A stretch of 64,000 nucleotides of DNA from positions 124,001 to 188,000 of the forward strand of contig NZ_JABVEC010000014.1 in assembly GCF_014323705.1 (NCBI RefSeq), given 5' to 3'. This DNA comes from Actinomadura alba. GTDB taxonomy: Bacteria > Actinomycetota > Actinomycetes > Streptosporangiales > Streptosporangiaceae. This document shows, one piece after another, positions 18,507-29,052 of the stretch. The stretch's first letter is position 1. Each line of letters opens with the position of its first letter. A program made the translations under genes and the position numbers. A model generated the notes under the pieces. It ran no database searches and was not told the DNA's origin. It saw nothing but the letters and a program-made list of their open reading frames with translations.

Positions 18507-18633
18507 GAACCTCTGCCGTTCGCATTCGCCTCTGACCCGTGACCGAAGCCATGGACATTGATTCGACGCGAGTGCCCAGGGCCGTTTCGACCAGGCCTAC
18601 AGATAGAGGCCTACAGAAAACAACCGGGAATCG

Positions 18634-19032
18634 TCAGGACGGGGCGGGGACGGTGACCTCCGGCAGGTCCGGCACCGGTTCCCGCCAGGCGCCGGACAGT
18701 AGGACGCTGAGCGTGTAGACGTTCCAACTCTGGCTGGGGCGCTTGGGCGGCACTTCGGCGAGGTGGGCCTTGACCTGGGTCTCGTCGACGATGTCGAACA
18801 GCTCGCGCGGCGCGCTCAGGACCTGGTCCCGGAAGATCTCGGCCATGCCCTCGCCGAAGGACCGCCGCCAGTTGAAGCCGCCGGCCACGGTGACGGCCGG
18901 CGTGGCACGGCGCCGCCAGCCCGGCCGCTCCCGGAGGCTGAACACAGCCGGCCGATCATCCGGGCCGTCGCACGGCCGCGGCATGACCGTCACGTCGCCC
19001 CCGCAACGGCGGGGCGACGCGACGGTCTCCAC
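18634..19032 (-). pseudogene. Truncated asparagine-synthetase-like fragment (C-terminus only)
   Basis: The last 90 or so residues align with the C-terminus of the intact gene at 16574-18394. 'GGFNWRRSFGEGMAEIFRDQ' matches GFNWRRKYGPELATVMREQ, and 'PPKRPSQSWNVYTLSVLLSG' matches PPKKASQSWHLLTLSVLLSN. About 470 N-terminal residues, including the PP-loop, are absent, and the whiA stop lies six bases upstream. It is most simply the remnant of a duplicated gene. Translation from a downstream GTG or ATG is possible, but no catalytic part remains. Confidence 0.65.
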
Positions 19033-19038
19033 CCGTGG

Positions 19039-20019
19039 CTAGGGCGAGAGCATGTCCGCCGTCAGGTTCGCCTCGGTACCCGGCAAGCCCTGGTCCCCCG
19101 CCCGCTTGTCGGCCAGCGCCAGCAGCCGGCGGATGCGCCCCGCGATCGCGTCCTTGGTGAGCGGCGGGTCGGCCAGTTGGCCGAGCTCCTCGAGGGACGC
19201 CTGCTTGTGCTCCAGCCTCAGCCGGCCGGCCGCCACGAGATGCTCGGGCGCCTCGCCCTCCAGGATCTCGAGTGCGCGGGCCACCCGGGCTCCGGCCGCC
19301 ACCGCCGCCCGTGCGGACCTGCGCAGGTTGGCGTCATCGAAGTTCGCGAGGCGGTTGGCGGTGGCCCGGACCTCGCGCCGCATCCGCCGCTCTTCCCAGG
19401 CCAGCACGGAGTCGTGGGCGCCGAGCCGGGTGAGCAATGCCGAGATCGCGTCACCGTCGCGCACCACGACCCGGTCGACGCCGCGGACCTCCCGCGCCTT
19501 CGCGTGGATCTTGAGCCGCCGGGCGGCGCCGACCAGCGCGAGCGCCGCCTCCTGACCGGGACAGGTCACCTCCATCGACATCGACCGCCCCGGCTCGGTG
19601 AGCGAGCCGTGCGCGAGGAACGCTCCGCGCCACGCGGACTCGGCGTCACAGGCGCCTCCCGCGACCACGTGCCGCGGCAGCCCCCGCACCGGGCGCCCGT
19701 GATTGTCGATCAGCCCCGTCTGCCGGGCCAGCGACTCGCCGTCCCGGAACACCCGCACCACGTACCTGTTGCCCTTGCGCAGACCGCTCGCCGCGAGCAC
19801 GACCACGTCCGAAGTGTGCCCGAACACCTCGGAGAGGTCCTTGCGCAGACGCCGTGCGGCGGATCCGGTGTCGAGCTCGGCTTCGATCACGATGCGCCCG
19901 CTGACCAGGTGCAGCCCCCCGGCGAATCGCAGCAGCGTCGACACCTCGGCCTTGCGACAGCACGGCTTCATGATGGACAGCCTGCTCAGCTCGTCCTTCA
20001 CCACGCCGGTCATCGCCAT
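19039..20019 (-). CDS. whiA: Sporulation/cell-division regulator WhiA
   Basis: 326 aa from ATG 20019. WhiA is a DNA-binding protein with a LAGLIDADG-homing-endonuclease-like N-domain and a C-terminal helix-turn-helix. With WhiB it controls sporulation septation. The start [14 protein letters not shown] matches homologues and has GGAGGGG upstream; the frame continuing to 20049 is not needed. Family blocks are '[33 protein letters not shown]' split over the N-domain and '[22 protein letters not shown]' in the helix-turn-helix. It is last in the uvrC-rapZ-yvcK-whiA operon. Confidence 0.96.
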   Translation of the reverse strand: MAMTGVVKDELSRLSIMKPCCRKAEVSTLLRFAGGLHLVSGRIVIEAELDTGSAARRLRKDLSEVFGHTSDVVVLAASGLRKGNRYVVRVFRDGESLARQTGLIDNHGRPVRGLPRHVVAGGACDAESAWRGAFLAHGSLTEPGRSMSMEVTCPGQEAALALVGAARRLKIHAKAREVRGVDRVVVRDGDAISALLTRLGAHDSVLAWEERRMRREVRATANRLANFDDANLRRSARAAVAAGARVARALEILEGEAPEHLVAAGRLRLEHKQASLEELGQLADPPLTKDAIAGRIRRLLALADKRAGDQGLPGTEANLTADMLSP

Positions 20020-20052
20020 AGATGTAACCCCTCCCCCATAGTGAATCACCCG

Positions 20053-21138
20053 CTACAGGCAGTCTCGACCATCCCATCTCGCCCGTTCGTCAGTCCCGAA
20101 GATCTGTACGAAGGCATGGGCGAGCCTGGCCGGATCGTGCCTGGGCGAGCCATCGTCCGCAGCGACGTCGGCGAGCACGAGAGTCCCGCCGAGCGCCTGT
20201 ACGGCTTTGTCCAGCGCCTCTGGATCATCGACGACGGCGCGGTCGGCGAGGACCACGTCGACGCGGAGATCGGGCGCATGTGCCTGCAGCACCTCCAGAT
20301 GGGTGTGCGGTGAGAAACCATCGGTCTCCCCCGGCTGTGGCATCAGATTGAGCGCGACGATCCGCCGCGCCCGGGTGGTCGTCAACGCTCGCGCCAGCTC
20401 GGGCACCTGGAGGTGCGGGAGCACGCTCGTGAACCACGACCCGGGCCCGAACACGACCCAGTCGGCGTTCTCGATGGCGGCGAGCGCCTCGGCGCAGGCC
20501 GGCGGATCCGGCGGGACCAGCGAGACGCTGCGCACCTTACCCGGGGTCCGCGCGCAGGCCACCTGGCCGCGCACGCGGGTGACGTCGTGCGGCCGGGCCG
20601 GATCGGCCCCCTGGACCTCGGCGACGATGTCGAGCGGCGTCACCGTCATCGGCAGCACCCGGCCCTGGGCGCCGAGCAGCCGGCCGACCCACTCCAGCGC
20701 CGCGACCGGGTCGTCGAGCAGTTCCCACAGCGCGACGATCAGCAGGTTGCCGACGGCGTGCCCGTGCAGGTGCCCCTCGGAGCGGAACCGGTGCTGGACC
20801 ACCCGGCTCCAGGTCTGCCCCCAGTCGTCGTCACCGCACAGGGCGGCGAGGGCCATGCGCAGATCGCCGGGCGGCAGCACCCCCAGCTCCTCGCGGAGCC
20901 GCCCGCTGGAGCCGCCGTCGTCAGCCACCGTGACCACGGCGGTGAGCCGTTCGGTGACCCGGCGGAGCGCCGACAGCGACGCGTAGAGGCCGTGACCGCC
21001 GCCGAGCGCGACGACCCTGGGCCCCGCGTCCGGAGTCGCACGCCCCGTCGTGGCCGGGCCGGTGTCGTAAGCGGCGTCCCGCGCGGCCGGGGGCTCGCCG
21101 CCCATGTCGTGCCCAGACCTACTCACGGCCGAGGTCAC
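20053..21138 (-). CDS. yvcK: YvcK/CofD-like gluconeogenesis factor
   Basis: Up to 361 aa. This is the uridylyl-sugar-nucleotide-binding YvcK family, needed for growth on gluconeogenic carbon and for cell-wall homeostasis. Hallmarks are VVALGGGHGLYASLSALR, 'TVADDGGSSGRLREELGVLPPGDLR' (in two blocks), 'GHAVGNLLIVAL' and 'FGPGSWFTSVLPHL'. The start is uncertain: GTG 21138 overlaps rapZ by 20 bases, and ATG 21105 is an alternative. The 30 or so residues before the family core look dispensable. Order with rapZ and whiA is conserved in Gram-positives. Confidence 0.93.
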   Translation of the reverse strand: MTSAVSRSGHDMGGEPPAARDAAYDTGPATTGRATPDAGPRVVALGGGHGLYASLSALRRVTERLTAVVTVADDGGSSGRLREELGVLPPGDLRMALAALCGDDDWGQTWSRVVQHRFRSEGHLHGHAVGNLLIVALWELLDDPVAALEWVGRLLGAQGRVLPMTVTPLDIVAEVQGADPARPHDVTRVRGQVACARTPGKVRSVSLVPPDPPACAEALAAIENADWVVFGPGSWFTSVLPHLQVPELARALTTTRARRIVALNLMPQPGETDGFSPHTHLEVLQAHAPDLRVDVVLADRAVVDDPEALDKAVQALGGTLVLADVAADDGSPRHDPARLAHAFVQIFGTDERARWDGRDCL

Positions 21139-21997
21139 GGTGGGAGACCTGGACTTCGAGGTTCTCGTCGCGGAGCCTCGCGGCGAGCTGCTCGGCCATG
21201 GCCACGCTGCGATGCTTGCCGCCCGTGCAGCCGACGGCCAGTGTCACGTAGTGCTTGCCCTCGCGCTCGTAGCCCTCGGTGAGCAGCCGCAGGACCTCGG
21301 TGTAGGCGTCGAGGAACTCCTTGGCCCCACGCTGGCCGAGCACGTAGTCGCGCACGGCGTGGTCGAGACCGGTCCTCGGCCGCAGATCCGGCACCCAGTG
21401 CGGGTTCGGCAGGAACCGGCAGTCGACGACGAGGTCGGCGTCGACCGGCAGGCCGTACTTGTAGCCGAACGACACGACCGTGGCCCGCAGGCTCGACTCG
21501 CCGGTGTCGTCACCAAAGAAGCCGACGATCTTGGCGCGCAGCTCGTGCACGTTCAGGCGCGAGGTGTCGAGCACCAGATCGGCCTCACCGCGGACCTCGC
21601 GCAGCACCTCGCGCTCGCGCGCGATGCCGTCGACCAGCCGACCGTCCCCCTGCAGCGGATGCGGGCGGCGCACGCTCTCGAACCGCCGGACCAGCTCGTC
21701 GTCACCGGCCTCCAGGAACACGACGCGCGGCCGCACGCCGCGCGCCTCGAGCTCCTCGATCGAGGAGCGCAGATCGGTCGTGAAGGCACGGCTGCGCACG
21801 TCGACCACCACCGCGATGCGCGGCACGGCCCCCTGCAGCCGGCCGCCGAGATCGGCCATGGTCGCCAGCAGCCCGGGCGGCAGGTTGTCGACCACGAACC
21901 AGTCGAGGTCCTCCAGCGACTTCGCGGCCGTGCTGCGGCCGGCTCCGGACATCCCCGTGATGATGACGATGTCCGGTAGTTGCGCGTTGCCCGTCAC
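21119..21997 (-). CDS. rapZ: RNase adapter / nucleotide-binding protein RapZ (YvcJ family)
   Basis: 292 aa. The P-loop '[19 protein letters not shown]' near the N-terminus has Arg where most kinases have Lys, as I recall for actinobacterial members. '[11 protein letters not shown]' and the C-terminal '[22 protein letters not shown]' are diagnostic. In Escherichia coli RapZ controls GlmZ RNA and glucosamine-6-phosphate synthesis; in Gram-positives the role is less clear. GTG 21997 overlaps the uvrC stop (GTGA), so translation is coupled. Confidence 0.95.
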   Translation of the reverse strand: MTGNAQLPDIVIITGMSGAGRSTAAKSLEDLDWFVVDNLPPGLLATMADLGGRLQGAVPRIAVVVDVRSRAFTTDLRSSIEELEARGVRPRVVFLEAGDDELVRRFESVRRPHPLQGDGRLVDGIAREREVLREVRGEADLVLDTSRLNVHELRAKIVGFFGDDTGESSLRATVVSFGYKYGLPVDADLVVDCRFLPNPHWVPDLRPRTGLDHAVRDYVLGQRGAKEFLDAYTEVLRLLTEGYEREGKHYVTLAVGCTGGKHRSVAMAEQLAARLRDENLEVQVSHRDLGRE

Positions 21998-24072
21998 CTC
22001 GGCCTCCCTCCATCTCCACGCTGCCCGTGCAGCGCCGCCGCGATCGTCTCGGCCGTCCGGCGCCCGATGCCCGGAACCTCCGCGATCTGGTCCGGCGTCG
22101 CCTGCTTAAGACGCTGCACGGAGCCGAAATGTTTCAGCAGCGTCGTACGGCGTGTCGGCCCCAGACCCGGAACGTTATCGAGTTCGCTCGCCGTCATGGC
22201 CTTGGAGCGGCTGGCGCGATGGAAAGTGATCGCAAACCGATGGGCTTCATCGCGCATCCGCTGCAGCAGATAAAGACCTTCGCTACCCCGTGGAAGGATC
22301 ACCGGATCGTCCTCGCCGGGCAGCCAGACCTCCTCCAGCCGCTTGGCCAGCCCGCAGACGGCGATGTCGTCGACACCGAGCTCGTCCAGCGCCCGCTGGG
22401 CCGCCGCGACCTGCGGAGCGCCGCCGTCGACGACCACGAGGTTGGGCGGATAGGCGAACTTACGCGGCCTGCCGGTCTCGGGGTCGATGGGCTGGTACGC
22501 GCCCTGGCCCTCCTCGCCGCCATCGGCGGAGTCAAGGCCGCCGGCCGAACCGGTGCCGCCCACCGGACCGGTGCCGCCGGCAAGGCCGGTCCCGTCAGCG
22601 GGGCCGGCGGGCTCGTCGCCGGCGAATCCGTACGAAGCGAGGACGCCGTCGGCGGAGTCGGCGGGCGGCGCCTGCTCGCGCTCGGCGAGGTAGCGCTTGA
22701 ACCGCCGGGTGATGACCTCGTGGATCGAGCGGACGTCGTCCTGGCCCTCGACCGCCCGGACCTTGAACCGGCGGTACTCGCTCTTTCGCTCCATGCCGTC
22801 CTCGAAGACCACCATGGACGCGACGATGTTGGTGCTCTGCAGGTTGGAGACGTCGTAGCACTCCATCCGCAGGGGCGCCTGGTCGAGGTCGAGCGCCTCC
22901 TGGATCTCCTGGAGCGCCTTGCTGCGCGTGGTCAGGTCGCTCGCCCTGCGGGTCTTGTGCTGCTTCAGCGCCTCGTGCGCGTTGCGGGCGACGGTCTCCA
23001 TGAGCGCCTTCTTGTCGCCGCGCTGCGGCACCCGCAGCCGTACCGGACCGCCCCGCTGCTCGCCGAGCAGCTCGGTCATCGCCTCGGCGTCGGGTGGATC
23101 GGCGGGCACCAGGACCTCGCGCGGCACCGCATCGCTCTCGCTGTAGACCTGGATCAGGAAGTGCTCGACGAGGTCGCCCGTGCCGACCTGCTCGACCTTG
23201 TCGACCACCCAGCCGCGCTGCCCGCGGATCCGGCCACCGCGCACGTAGAAGACCTGGACCGCGGCCTCGAGCTGGTCTTCGGCCAGGGCGATGACGTCGC
23301 AGTCGGTGTTGTCGCCGAGCACGACCGCCTGCTTCTCCAGCGCCCGCGCGAGCGCCTGGATGTCGTCGCGCAGCCGCGCGGCGCGCTCGTACTCCTCAAC
23401 GGCCGCGGCCTCGCGCATCTCGCGTTCGAGCCGCTTGATGAAGTGGGAGCTGTTGCCCGCCATGAAGTCGCAGAACTCCTCGGCGATCAGCCGGTGCTCG
23501 GCCGGTGAGACCCGGCCGACGCAGGGCGCCGAGCACTTGTCGATATAGCCGAGCAGGCAGGGCCGCGCGGTCTGCTGGGCCCGCTTGAGCACACCCGGCT
23601 TGCAGGTACGCAGCGGGAACACCCGGAGCAGCAGATCGACCGTCTCCCTGATCGCCCAGGCGTGGGAGTAGGGCCCGAAGTAACGGACCCCCTTGCGCTT
23701 GGCCCCCCGCATCACCATGACCCGCGGGAACTCCTCGTCGAGCGTGACGGCGAGGTAGGGGTAGGACTTGTCATCGCGGTAGCGGACGTTGAACCGGGGA
23801 TCGAACTCCTTGATCCAGGAGTATTCGAGCTGAAGCGCCTCGACCTCGGTGCCGACCATGGTCCACGTCACGTTCGCAGCCGTCTGCAACATCGTCTGCG
23901 TGCGCGGATGCAACCCGGCGAAGTCGGCGAAGTACGAATTGAGCCGTGAGCGCAGGTTCTTGGCCTTGCCCACATAGATGACGCGACCTTGTTCGTCGCG
24001 GAATCGATAGACCCCCGGCGATTCGGGAATGGAGCCGGGGGACGGCCGGTAGGTCGCCGGATCTGCCATCAT
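21994..24072 (-). CDS. uvrC: Excinuclease ABC subunit C
   Basis: 692 aa. UvrC makes both incisions in nucleotide excision repair. The GIY-YIG domain starts at '[25 protein letters not shown]'. A UVR motif lies around '[28 protein letters not shown]', the RNase H-like domain follows, and a C-terminal helix-hairpin-helix ends in '[16 protein letters not shown]'. Between the UvrC-specific region and '[12 protein letters not shown]' is an insertion of about 60 residues rich in Gly, Ala and Asp (Gly-Gly-Thr-Gly type repeats), which explains the extra length. It heads the uvrC-rapZ-yvcK-whiA operon. Confidence 0.96.
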   Translation of the reverse strand: MMADPATYRPSPGSIPESPGVYRFRDEQGRVIYVGKAKNLRSRLNSYFADFAGLHPRTQTMLQTAANVTWTMVGTEVEALQLEYSWIKEFDPRFNVRYRDDKSYPYLAVTLDEEFPRVMVMRGAKRKGVRYFGPYSHAWAIRETVDLLLRVFPLRTCKPGVLKRAQQTARPCLLGYIDKCSAPCVGRVSPAEHRLIAEEFCDFMAGNSSHFIKRLEREMREAAAVEEYERAARLRDDIQALARALEKQAVVLGDNTDCDVIALAEDQLEAAVQVFYVRGGRIRGQRGWVVDKVEQVGTGDLVEHFLIQVYSESDAVPREVLVPADPPDAEAMTELLGEQRGGPVRLRVPQRGDKKALMETVARNAHEALKQHKTRRASDLTTRSKALQEIQEALDLDQAPLRMECYDVSNLQSTNIVASMVVFEDGMERKSEYRRFKVRAVEGQDDVRSIHEVITRRFKRYLAEREQAPPADSADGVLASYGFAGDEPAGPADGTGLAGGTGPVGGTGSAGGLDSADGGEEGQGAYQPIDPETGRPRKFAYPPNLVVVDGGAPQVAAAQRALDELGVDDIAVCGLAKRLEEVWLPGEDDPVILPRGSEGLYLLQRMRDEAHRFAITFHRASRSKAMTASELDNVPGLGPTRRTTLLKHFGSVQRLKQATPDQIAEVPGIGRRTAETIAAALHGQRGDGGRPR

Positions 24073-24231
24073 TCCAGCCTAGTGGGATCCACCGACGGTT
24101 CCACCGCGCCGGAGCCCGGGCCCGCCGGTCGGTCGGCTGTAACCCGGATCTCGTTCCGACTCCGCTGGAACGGACATGGATCCCTGACATAGATCATCTG
24201 ACCGAGCCGTCTCGCGGGAGGGTCGCGTTCC

Positions 24232-25275
24232 TTGTCCCCGTTCCACCAATGGGCCGTTCTGGCCGCAACAGTCACCGCCGCGGTGGTCGCGGTCGAGGTG
24301 GTGCGCCGCCTGCTCGCGGGACCGCTCTCCCGCCGTCGTCCGGGGATGCGCGCCGCGGCGCGGCGCTGCGCCTACCCGGGCTTCGCCACGGCCGTCGTGG
24401 TGAGCGTCCACGCCGCACTCCCGACCAGCTCGCTCGGCGTGGACACGGAGCGGATCGCGCGGCACGCGCTGTGGATCGGAGTCATCGGCACGACCACCTG
24501 GCTGGTCCTGCGGATCGCCTACGCCCTGACCGACCCCGCCCTGACCCGGCTCGGCCGGGTCGAGGGCGAGCGGAACCGGCGGGCCAGGCGGGCCCAGACG
24601 CAGATGCTCCTCCTGCGGCGCATCGCGTCGGCCATCGTGGTGGTGCTCGCCGTGGGCACCGCGCTCTTCACGTTCCCGGCCGTACGGGCCCTGGGCGCCG
24701 GAGTGCTCGCCTCCGCGGGGGTGGCGGGGCTGGTCGTGGGAATCGCCGCCCGCCCAATGCTCGGCAACCTCTTCGCCGGGATCCAGCTCGCCTTCAGCGA
24801 CGCGCTGCGGCTGGACGACGTCGTCGTGGTCGAGGGCGAGTGGGGCCGGATAGAGGAGCTCACCCTGTCGAACGTCGTGGTCCGGACCTGGGACGAGCGG
24901 CGCTTGATCCTGCCGGTGTCGTACTTCGCCGAGAACCCGTTCGAGAACTGGACTCGGCACGAGAGCCGGGTCATCGGCTCGGTACTGATCCACGTCGACT
25001 GGGCGGTACCGGTCGACGACCTGCGCAAGAAGTTGCACGAGTTCCTCTCCGACCACCCGCTCTGGGATCGGCGGGAGTGGGTGCTCCAGGTCACCGAGGT
25101 CCTGCCCAACGGGCTCATCCAGTTGCGCGCGCTCATGAGCGCAGCCGACTCGGCGAGCGCGTGGGACCTGCGCTGTGACGTCCGAGAGCGGCTGGTCTCC
25201 TACATCCGGGACGAGCACCCGGACGCGCTCCCGCGGTTCCGCGCCGACATGCCCGAGCCCGACCCGACGCCGTAA
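24232..25275 (+). CDS. Small-conductance mechanosensitive channel, MscS family
   Basis: 347 aa, TTG start preceded by GGGAGGG. Four hydrophobic segments end in the pore helix 'LGAGVLASAGVAGLVVGIAA' (about 153-173). The conserved beta domain 'GNLFAGIQLAFSDALRLDDVVVVEGEWGRIEEL' and 'NVVVRTWDERRLILPVSYF' follow. MscS channels release solutes under hypo-osmotic stress. The gene is divergent from uvrC and convergent with the Rieske gene. The start is the least certain part. Confidence 0.88.
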   Translation: MSPFHQWAVLAATVTAAVVAVEVVRRLLAGPLSRRRPGMRAAARRCAYPGFATAVVVSVHAALPTSSLGVDTERIARHALWIGVIGTTTWLVLRIAYALTDPALTRLGRVEGERNRRARRAQTQMLLLRRIASAIVVVLAVGTALFTFPAVRALGAGVLASAGVAGLVVGIAARPMLGNLFAGIQLAFSDALRLDDVVVVEGEWGRIEELTLSNVVVRTWDERRLILPVSYFAENPFENWTRHESRVIGSVLIHVDWAVPVDDLRKKLHEFLSDHPLWDRREWVLQVTEVLPNGLIQLRALMSAADSASAWDLRCDVRERLVSYIRDEHPDALPRFRADMPEPDPTP

Positions 25276-25280
25276 CGCCC

Positions 25281-25341
25281 CGAACGGCTGCGGCATCACG
25301 ATCATCACCATGATCTCGCGGCGTGATCTCGTAGCCGTTCG
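25281..25341. terminator. Inverted repeat between convergent mscS and Rieske genes
   Basis: Nine-base perfect arms CGAACGGCT (25281-25289) and AGCCGTTCG (25333-25341) with a 43-base loop. It lies between convergent stops. The loop is long, so a terminator role is tentative. Confidence 0.3.
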
Positions 25342-25378
25342 CGCGGAAGGCGGGAAGCTCGCCCAGGGGGTGTGTCGG

Positions 25379-25918
25379 TCAGGCGAGCTTGATCTCGCCG
25401 CTCTCGACGGTGATCTGCTTGGCCTCGAGCGGCTCGGACGCCGGCCCCGCGGCGACGGAGGCATCATCGATCTTGAACTTGCTGCCGTGGCACGCGCAGT
25501 TGATCGTTCCGCCCGACACGGACCCGACGGGGCAGCCCCGGTGCGTGCAGGTCGTGCTGAACGCCTTGATGGTGCCCTGCTGCGGCTGGGTCACCACGAC
25601 CTTCTGATCGGGGAAGATCTTGCCCCCGCCCACCGGGATGTCGCTCACCTTGGCGAGCGCGGCACCGCCGCCTCCGGAGCCGCCGCCGCCTCCGGAGCCG
25701 CCGTCGCCCCCGGAACCGCCGGAGCCGCCGGAACCGCCGGAACCGCCGCCGTCATCCGAGCTGCCACATGCCGCGACGACGCCGGCGACCCCGACGATCC
25801 CAACGCCCATCAGCAGTCCGCGTCTGGTGTTCCCCGCCGGCTCGCCGGGTGGTGGCGTGACAGGGGGGACGGAGCTCTGCACGTCGTTCTCCACGTCCGC
25901 TGTGGACTTGCGCTGCAT
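25379..25918 (-). CDS. Secreted Rieske [2Fe-2S] lipoprotein with Gly-rich linker
   Basis: 179 aa. The N-terminus carries a twin-arginine-like signal (NTRRGLLMGVG, about 30-40), then a hydrophobic stretch and the lipobox VAAC (about residue 51). The protein is therefore probably exported folded by Tat and lipid-anchored outside. About 35 residues of Gly/Ser/Asp repeats follow. The C-terminal Rieske domain has CTHRGC and CACHGSKF, holding the cluster ligands (Cys, His from each). It resembles the stand-alone Rieske proteins common in actinomycetes, not the cytochrome bc subunit. Redox partner unknown. The 293 bases upstream (25919-26211) hold its promoter and show nothing else I can name. Confidence 0.88.
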   Translation of the reverse strand: MQRKSTADVENDVQSSVPPVTPPPGEPAGNTRRGLLMGVGIVGVAGVVAACGSSDDGGGSGGSGGSGGSGGDGGSGGGGGSGGGGAALAKVSDIPVGGGKIFPDQKVVVTQPQQGTIKAFSTTCTHRGCPVGSVSGGTINCACHGSKFKIDDASVAAGPASEPLEAKQITVESGEIKLA

Positions 25919-26211
25919 AGGTGATCCTCCGTGAATGCCTCATCGCGGTTCGTCGATGACACCCCTCAACACGAGAGAACCGTGCGAGCGGTTCAATCGC
26001 CGTCCGAAGTCGCCGGCGGGTGGGCGCGGGCGACGTCGCCCGCACGGTGATTCCGCTGATCAGGGTCGTGATCAGGGGTCGCGGTGACCGGGCGGAGCGG
26101 CCGGCCCAGCCTAGCCGACGCGGCCGGCCAGCCACCGCGGTCCGGGCAACCCGGCTCCTCCGGTGGCCCCGGAGTTCCACGATCGCCGGGCCCCCGTCGC
26201 CGAACCCGCGG

Positions 26212-29052
26212 TCAACCGTCGAGCATCTTGGCGAGGAACTGCCCCGTGTAACTCTCCTGCACCTCGGCGACGTCCTCGGGGGTGCCCGCGGTGACGAGCG
26301 TGCCGCCCCGCGAGCCGCCCTCCGGGCCCATGTCGATGACCCAGTCGGCGGTCTTGATCACGTCGAGGTTGTGCTCGATGACGATCACTGTGTTGCCGCC
26401 GTCGACGAGCCGGCCGAGCACGCCGAGCAGCTTGCGGATGTCCTCGAAGTGCAGGCCCGTCGTGGGCTCGTCGAGCACGTACGCGGTGCGGCCGGTGGAG
26501 CGGCGCTGCAGTTCGGAGGCCAGCTTGACCCGCTGTGCCTCGCCCCCGGACAGCGTCGGAGCGGGCTGCCCGAGCCGCACGTAGCCGAGCCCGACGTCCT
26601 GCAGGGTGCGCAGATGGCGGTGGATCGCCGGGATCGACTCGAAGAAACCGGTCGCCTCCTCGATCGGCATGTCGAGGACCTCGGAGATCGTCTTGCCCTT
26701 GTAGTGCACCTCGAGCGTCTCGCGGTTGTAGCGGGCGCCGTGGCACACCTCGCACGGCACGTAGACGTCCGGCAGGAAGTTCATCTCGATCTTGATGGTG
26801 CCGTCACCGGAGCAGTTCTCGCACCGGCCGCCCTTGACGTTGAAGGAGAACCGGCCCGGCTGGTAGCCCCGCACCTTCGCCTCGGTGGTCTGGGCGAACA
26901 ACTTACGCACGTGATCGAACACGCCGGTGTAGGTCGCCGGGTTGGAGCGCGGCGTGCGCCCGATCGGCGACTGGTCGACATGGACCACTTTGTCGAGGTG
27001 CTCGACACCGGTGATCCGGCGGTGCTTGCCGGGGACGGTGCGGGCGCCGTGCAGTTGCTTGGCGAGTGAGTTGTAGAGGATGTCGTTGACCAGCGTGGAC
27101 TTGCCGGACCCCGACACCCCCGTCACCGCTGTGAACACCCCCAGCGGGAACGCGACGTCGACGCCCCGCAGGTTGTGCTCGCGGGCGCCCTTCACCACCA
27201 GCTCGCGGCCCTTCTCGGGCCTGCGGCGGAGCTCGGGGACGGCGATCTGCCGGCGCCCCGAAAGGTAGGCCCCGGTCATCGAGTCCGCCGACTCGAGCAG
27301 GTCGGTGACCGTGCCGGAGACGACGATCTCGCCGCCGTGCTCGCCGGCACCCGGGCCGATGTCGACGACCCAGTCGGCGGCGTGGATGGTGTCCTCGTCG
27401 TGCTCGACGACGATCAGGGTGTTGCCGATGTCGCGCAGCCGTACCAGGGTCTCGAGCAGGCGGTGGTTGTCGCGCTGGTGCAGCCCGATGGAGGGCTCGT
27501 CGAGGACGTAGAGCACACCCACGAGTCCCGAGCCGATCTGGGTGGCCAGCCGGATCCGCTGCGCCTCGCCGCCCGCCAGGGTGGCCGACGCCCGGTCGAG
27601 GGTCAGGTAGTCCAGACCCACGTCCAGCAGGAACCCGAGGCGCGCGTTGACCTCCTTGAGGACCCGCTCGGCGATGTGCCGCTCCCGATCGTTCAGCTCC
27701 AGGGCGAGCAGGAACTTGGCGCACTCGCCGATCGGCATGGCCGCGACGTCGGCGATCGACCGGTCGCCGACCGTCACCGCGAGCACCACGGGCTTGAGCC
27801 GGGCGCCCTCGCAGGTCGGGCAGGGGATCTCCCGCATGTAGCCCTCGAAGCGCTCCCGCGTGGTGTCGCTCTCGGACTCGGCGTGCCGTCGCTGCACCCA
27901 GGGGATGACGCCCTCGTAGCTGGTGTAGTAGGAGCGCCTGCGGCCGTAGCGGTTGCTGTAGCTGATGTGCACCTGGGTGTCGTAGCCGTTCAGCACGGCC
28001 TTGCGGACCTTGGCCGGCAGCCGCTCCCAGGGCGTGTCGAGGTCGAAGCCGAGCGCGTCGGCGAGACCGCCGATCAGCCGCAGGAAGTAGTCGCTGACAT
28101 GGCCGTTGGACCACGGCTGGATGGCGCCCTCGTTGAGGGTCTTCTCCGGGTCGGGAACGACGAGGTCGGGATCGACCTCCATGCGGGTGCCGAGCCCGGT
28201 GCAGTCGGGGCAGGCGCCGTACGGCGAGTTGAACGAGAACGACCGCGGCTCGAGCTCGTCGAAGGACAGGTCGTCATAGGGGCAGTAGAGATGCTCGGAG
28301 AACATCCGCTCGCGGCCCTCGTCGGTCTCGGGCAGGTCGACGAAGTCGAGCACGATGGTGCCGCCGGCCAGGCCGAGCGCGGTCTCGACCGAGTCGGCGA
28401 GCCGCCGCCGCGCCGAGGCTTTGACGGCGAGCCGGTCGACGACCACGGCGATGTCGTGCTTCTCGTACTTCTTCAGCTTGGGCGGCTCGTCGAGCCGGAT
28501 GATCACGCCGTCGACGCGGGCGCGGGAGAAGCCCTTGGACTGCAGCTCCCGGAAGAGCTCGGCGTACTCGCCCTTGCGCCCGCGCACCACCGGCGCGAGC
28601 ACCTGAAAGCGGGTGCCCTCGGCGAACTCGAGCATCCTGTCGACGATCTGCTGCGGGGTCTGCCTGCTGATCGTGCGGCCGCACTCGGGGCAGTGCGGGT
28701 GGCCGATCCGGGCGTAGAGCAGCCGCAGGTAGTCGTAGACCTCGGTGATCGTGCCGACCGTGGAGCGCGGGTTCTTGCTCGTCGACTTCTGGTCGATCGA
28801 GACCGCCGGCGACAGGCCCTCGATGAAGTCGACGTCGGGCTTGTCCATCTGGCCGAGGAACTGGCGGGCGTAGGCCGAGAGCGACTCGACGTAGCGCCGC
28901 TGCCCCTCGGCGAAGATCGTGTCGAAGGCGAGGCTCGACTTCCCGGACCCGGACAGGCCGGTGAAAACGATCAACGCGTCCCTCGGCAGGTCGAGGGAGA
29001 CGTCTTTCAGATTGTGCTCGCGAGCGCCACGAACGATCAAACGGTCATGCAC
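26212..29052 (-). CDS. uvrA: Excinuclease ABC subunit A
   Basis: 946 aa, normal length. UvrA is the damage-sensing ABC ATPase of nucleotide excision repair. Two ATPase modules are present, with Walker A motifs '[14 protein letters not shown]' (about 33-46) and '[15 protein letters not shown]'. Zinc-binding elements include CPECGRTI and CENCSGDG...CEVCHG, and the two signature motifs are '[13 protein letters not shown]' and '[13 protein letters not shown]'. Start is GTG 29052. A LexA-like site lies about 120 bases upstream in the divergent promoter region. Confidence 0.98.
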   Translation of the reverse strand: MHDRLIVRGAREHNLKDVSLDLPRDALIVFTGLSGSGKSSLAFDTIFAEGQRRYVESLSAYARQFLGQMDKPDVDFIEGLSPAVSIDQKSTSKNPRSTVGTITEVYDYLRLLYARIGHPHCPECGRTISRQTPQQIVDRMLEFAEGTRFQVLAPVVRGRKGEYAELFRELQSKGFSRARVDGVIIRLDEPPKLKKYEKHDIAVVVDRLAVKASARRRLADSVETALGLAGGTIVLDFVDLPETDEGRERMFSEHLYCPYDDLSFDELEPRSFSFNSPYGACPDCTGLGTRMEVDPDLVVPDPEKTLNEGAIQPWSNGHVSDYFLRLIGGLADALGFDLDTPWERLPAKVRKAVLNGYDTQVHISYSNRYGRRRSYYTSYEGVIPWVQRRHAESESDTTRERFEGYMREIPCPTCEGARLKPVVLAVTVGDRSIADVAAMPIGECAKFLLALELNDRERHIAERVLKEVNARLGFLLDVGLDYLTLDRASATLAGGEAQRIRLATQIGSGLVGVLYVLDEPSIGLHQRDNHRLLETLVRLRDIGNTLIVVEHDEDTIHAADWVVDIGPGAGEHGGEIVVSGTVTDLLESADSMTGAYLSGRRQIAVPELRRRPEKGRELVVKGAREHNLRGVDVAFPLGVFTAVTGVSGSGKSTLVNDILYNSLAKQLHGARTVPGKHRRITGVEHLDKVVHVDQSPIGRTPRSNPATYTGVFDHVRKLFAQTTEAKVRGYQPGRFSFNVKGGRCENCSGDGTIKIEMNFLPDVYVPCEVCHGARYNRETLEVHYKGKTISEVLDMPIEEATGFFESIPAIHRHLRTLQDVGLGYVRLGQPAPTLSGGEAQRVKLASELQRRSTGRTAYVLDEPTTGLHFEDIRKLLGVLGRLVDGGNTVIVIEHNLDVIKTADWVIDMGPEGGSRGGTLVTAGTPEDVAEVQESYTGQFLAKMLDG

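Noticed and set aside
18187..18558. Minus-strand small ORF before the asparagine-synthetase-like gene as a precursor peptide
   Set aside because: It runs out of frame into the synthetase gene and has no core-like tail.
16574..18633. Lasso-peptide cluster around the asparagine-synthetase-like gene
   Set aside because: No leader-peptidase or PqqD-like gene and no plausible short precursor was found in the flanking sequence.
24148..24175. CGTTCC-N9-GGAACG inverted repeat upstream of uvrC as a LexA box
   Set aside because: Orientation is opposite to GAAC-N4-GTTC and the spacing is wrong.
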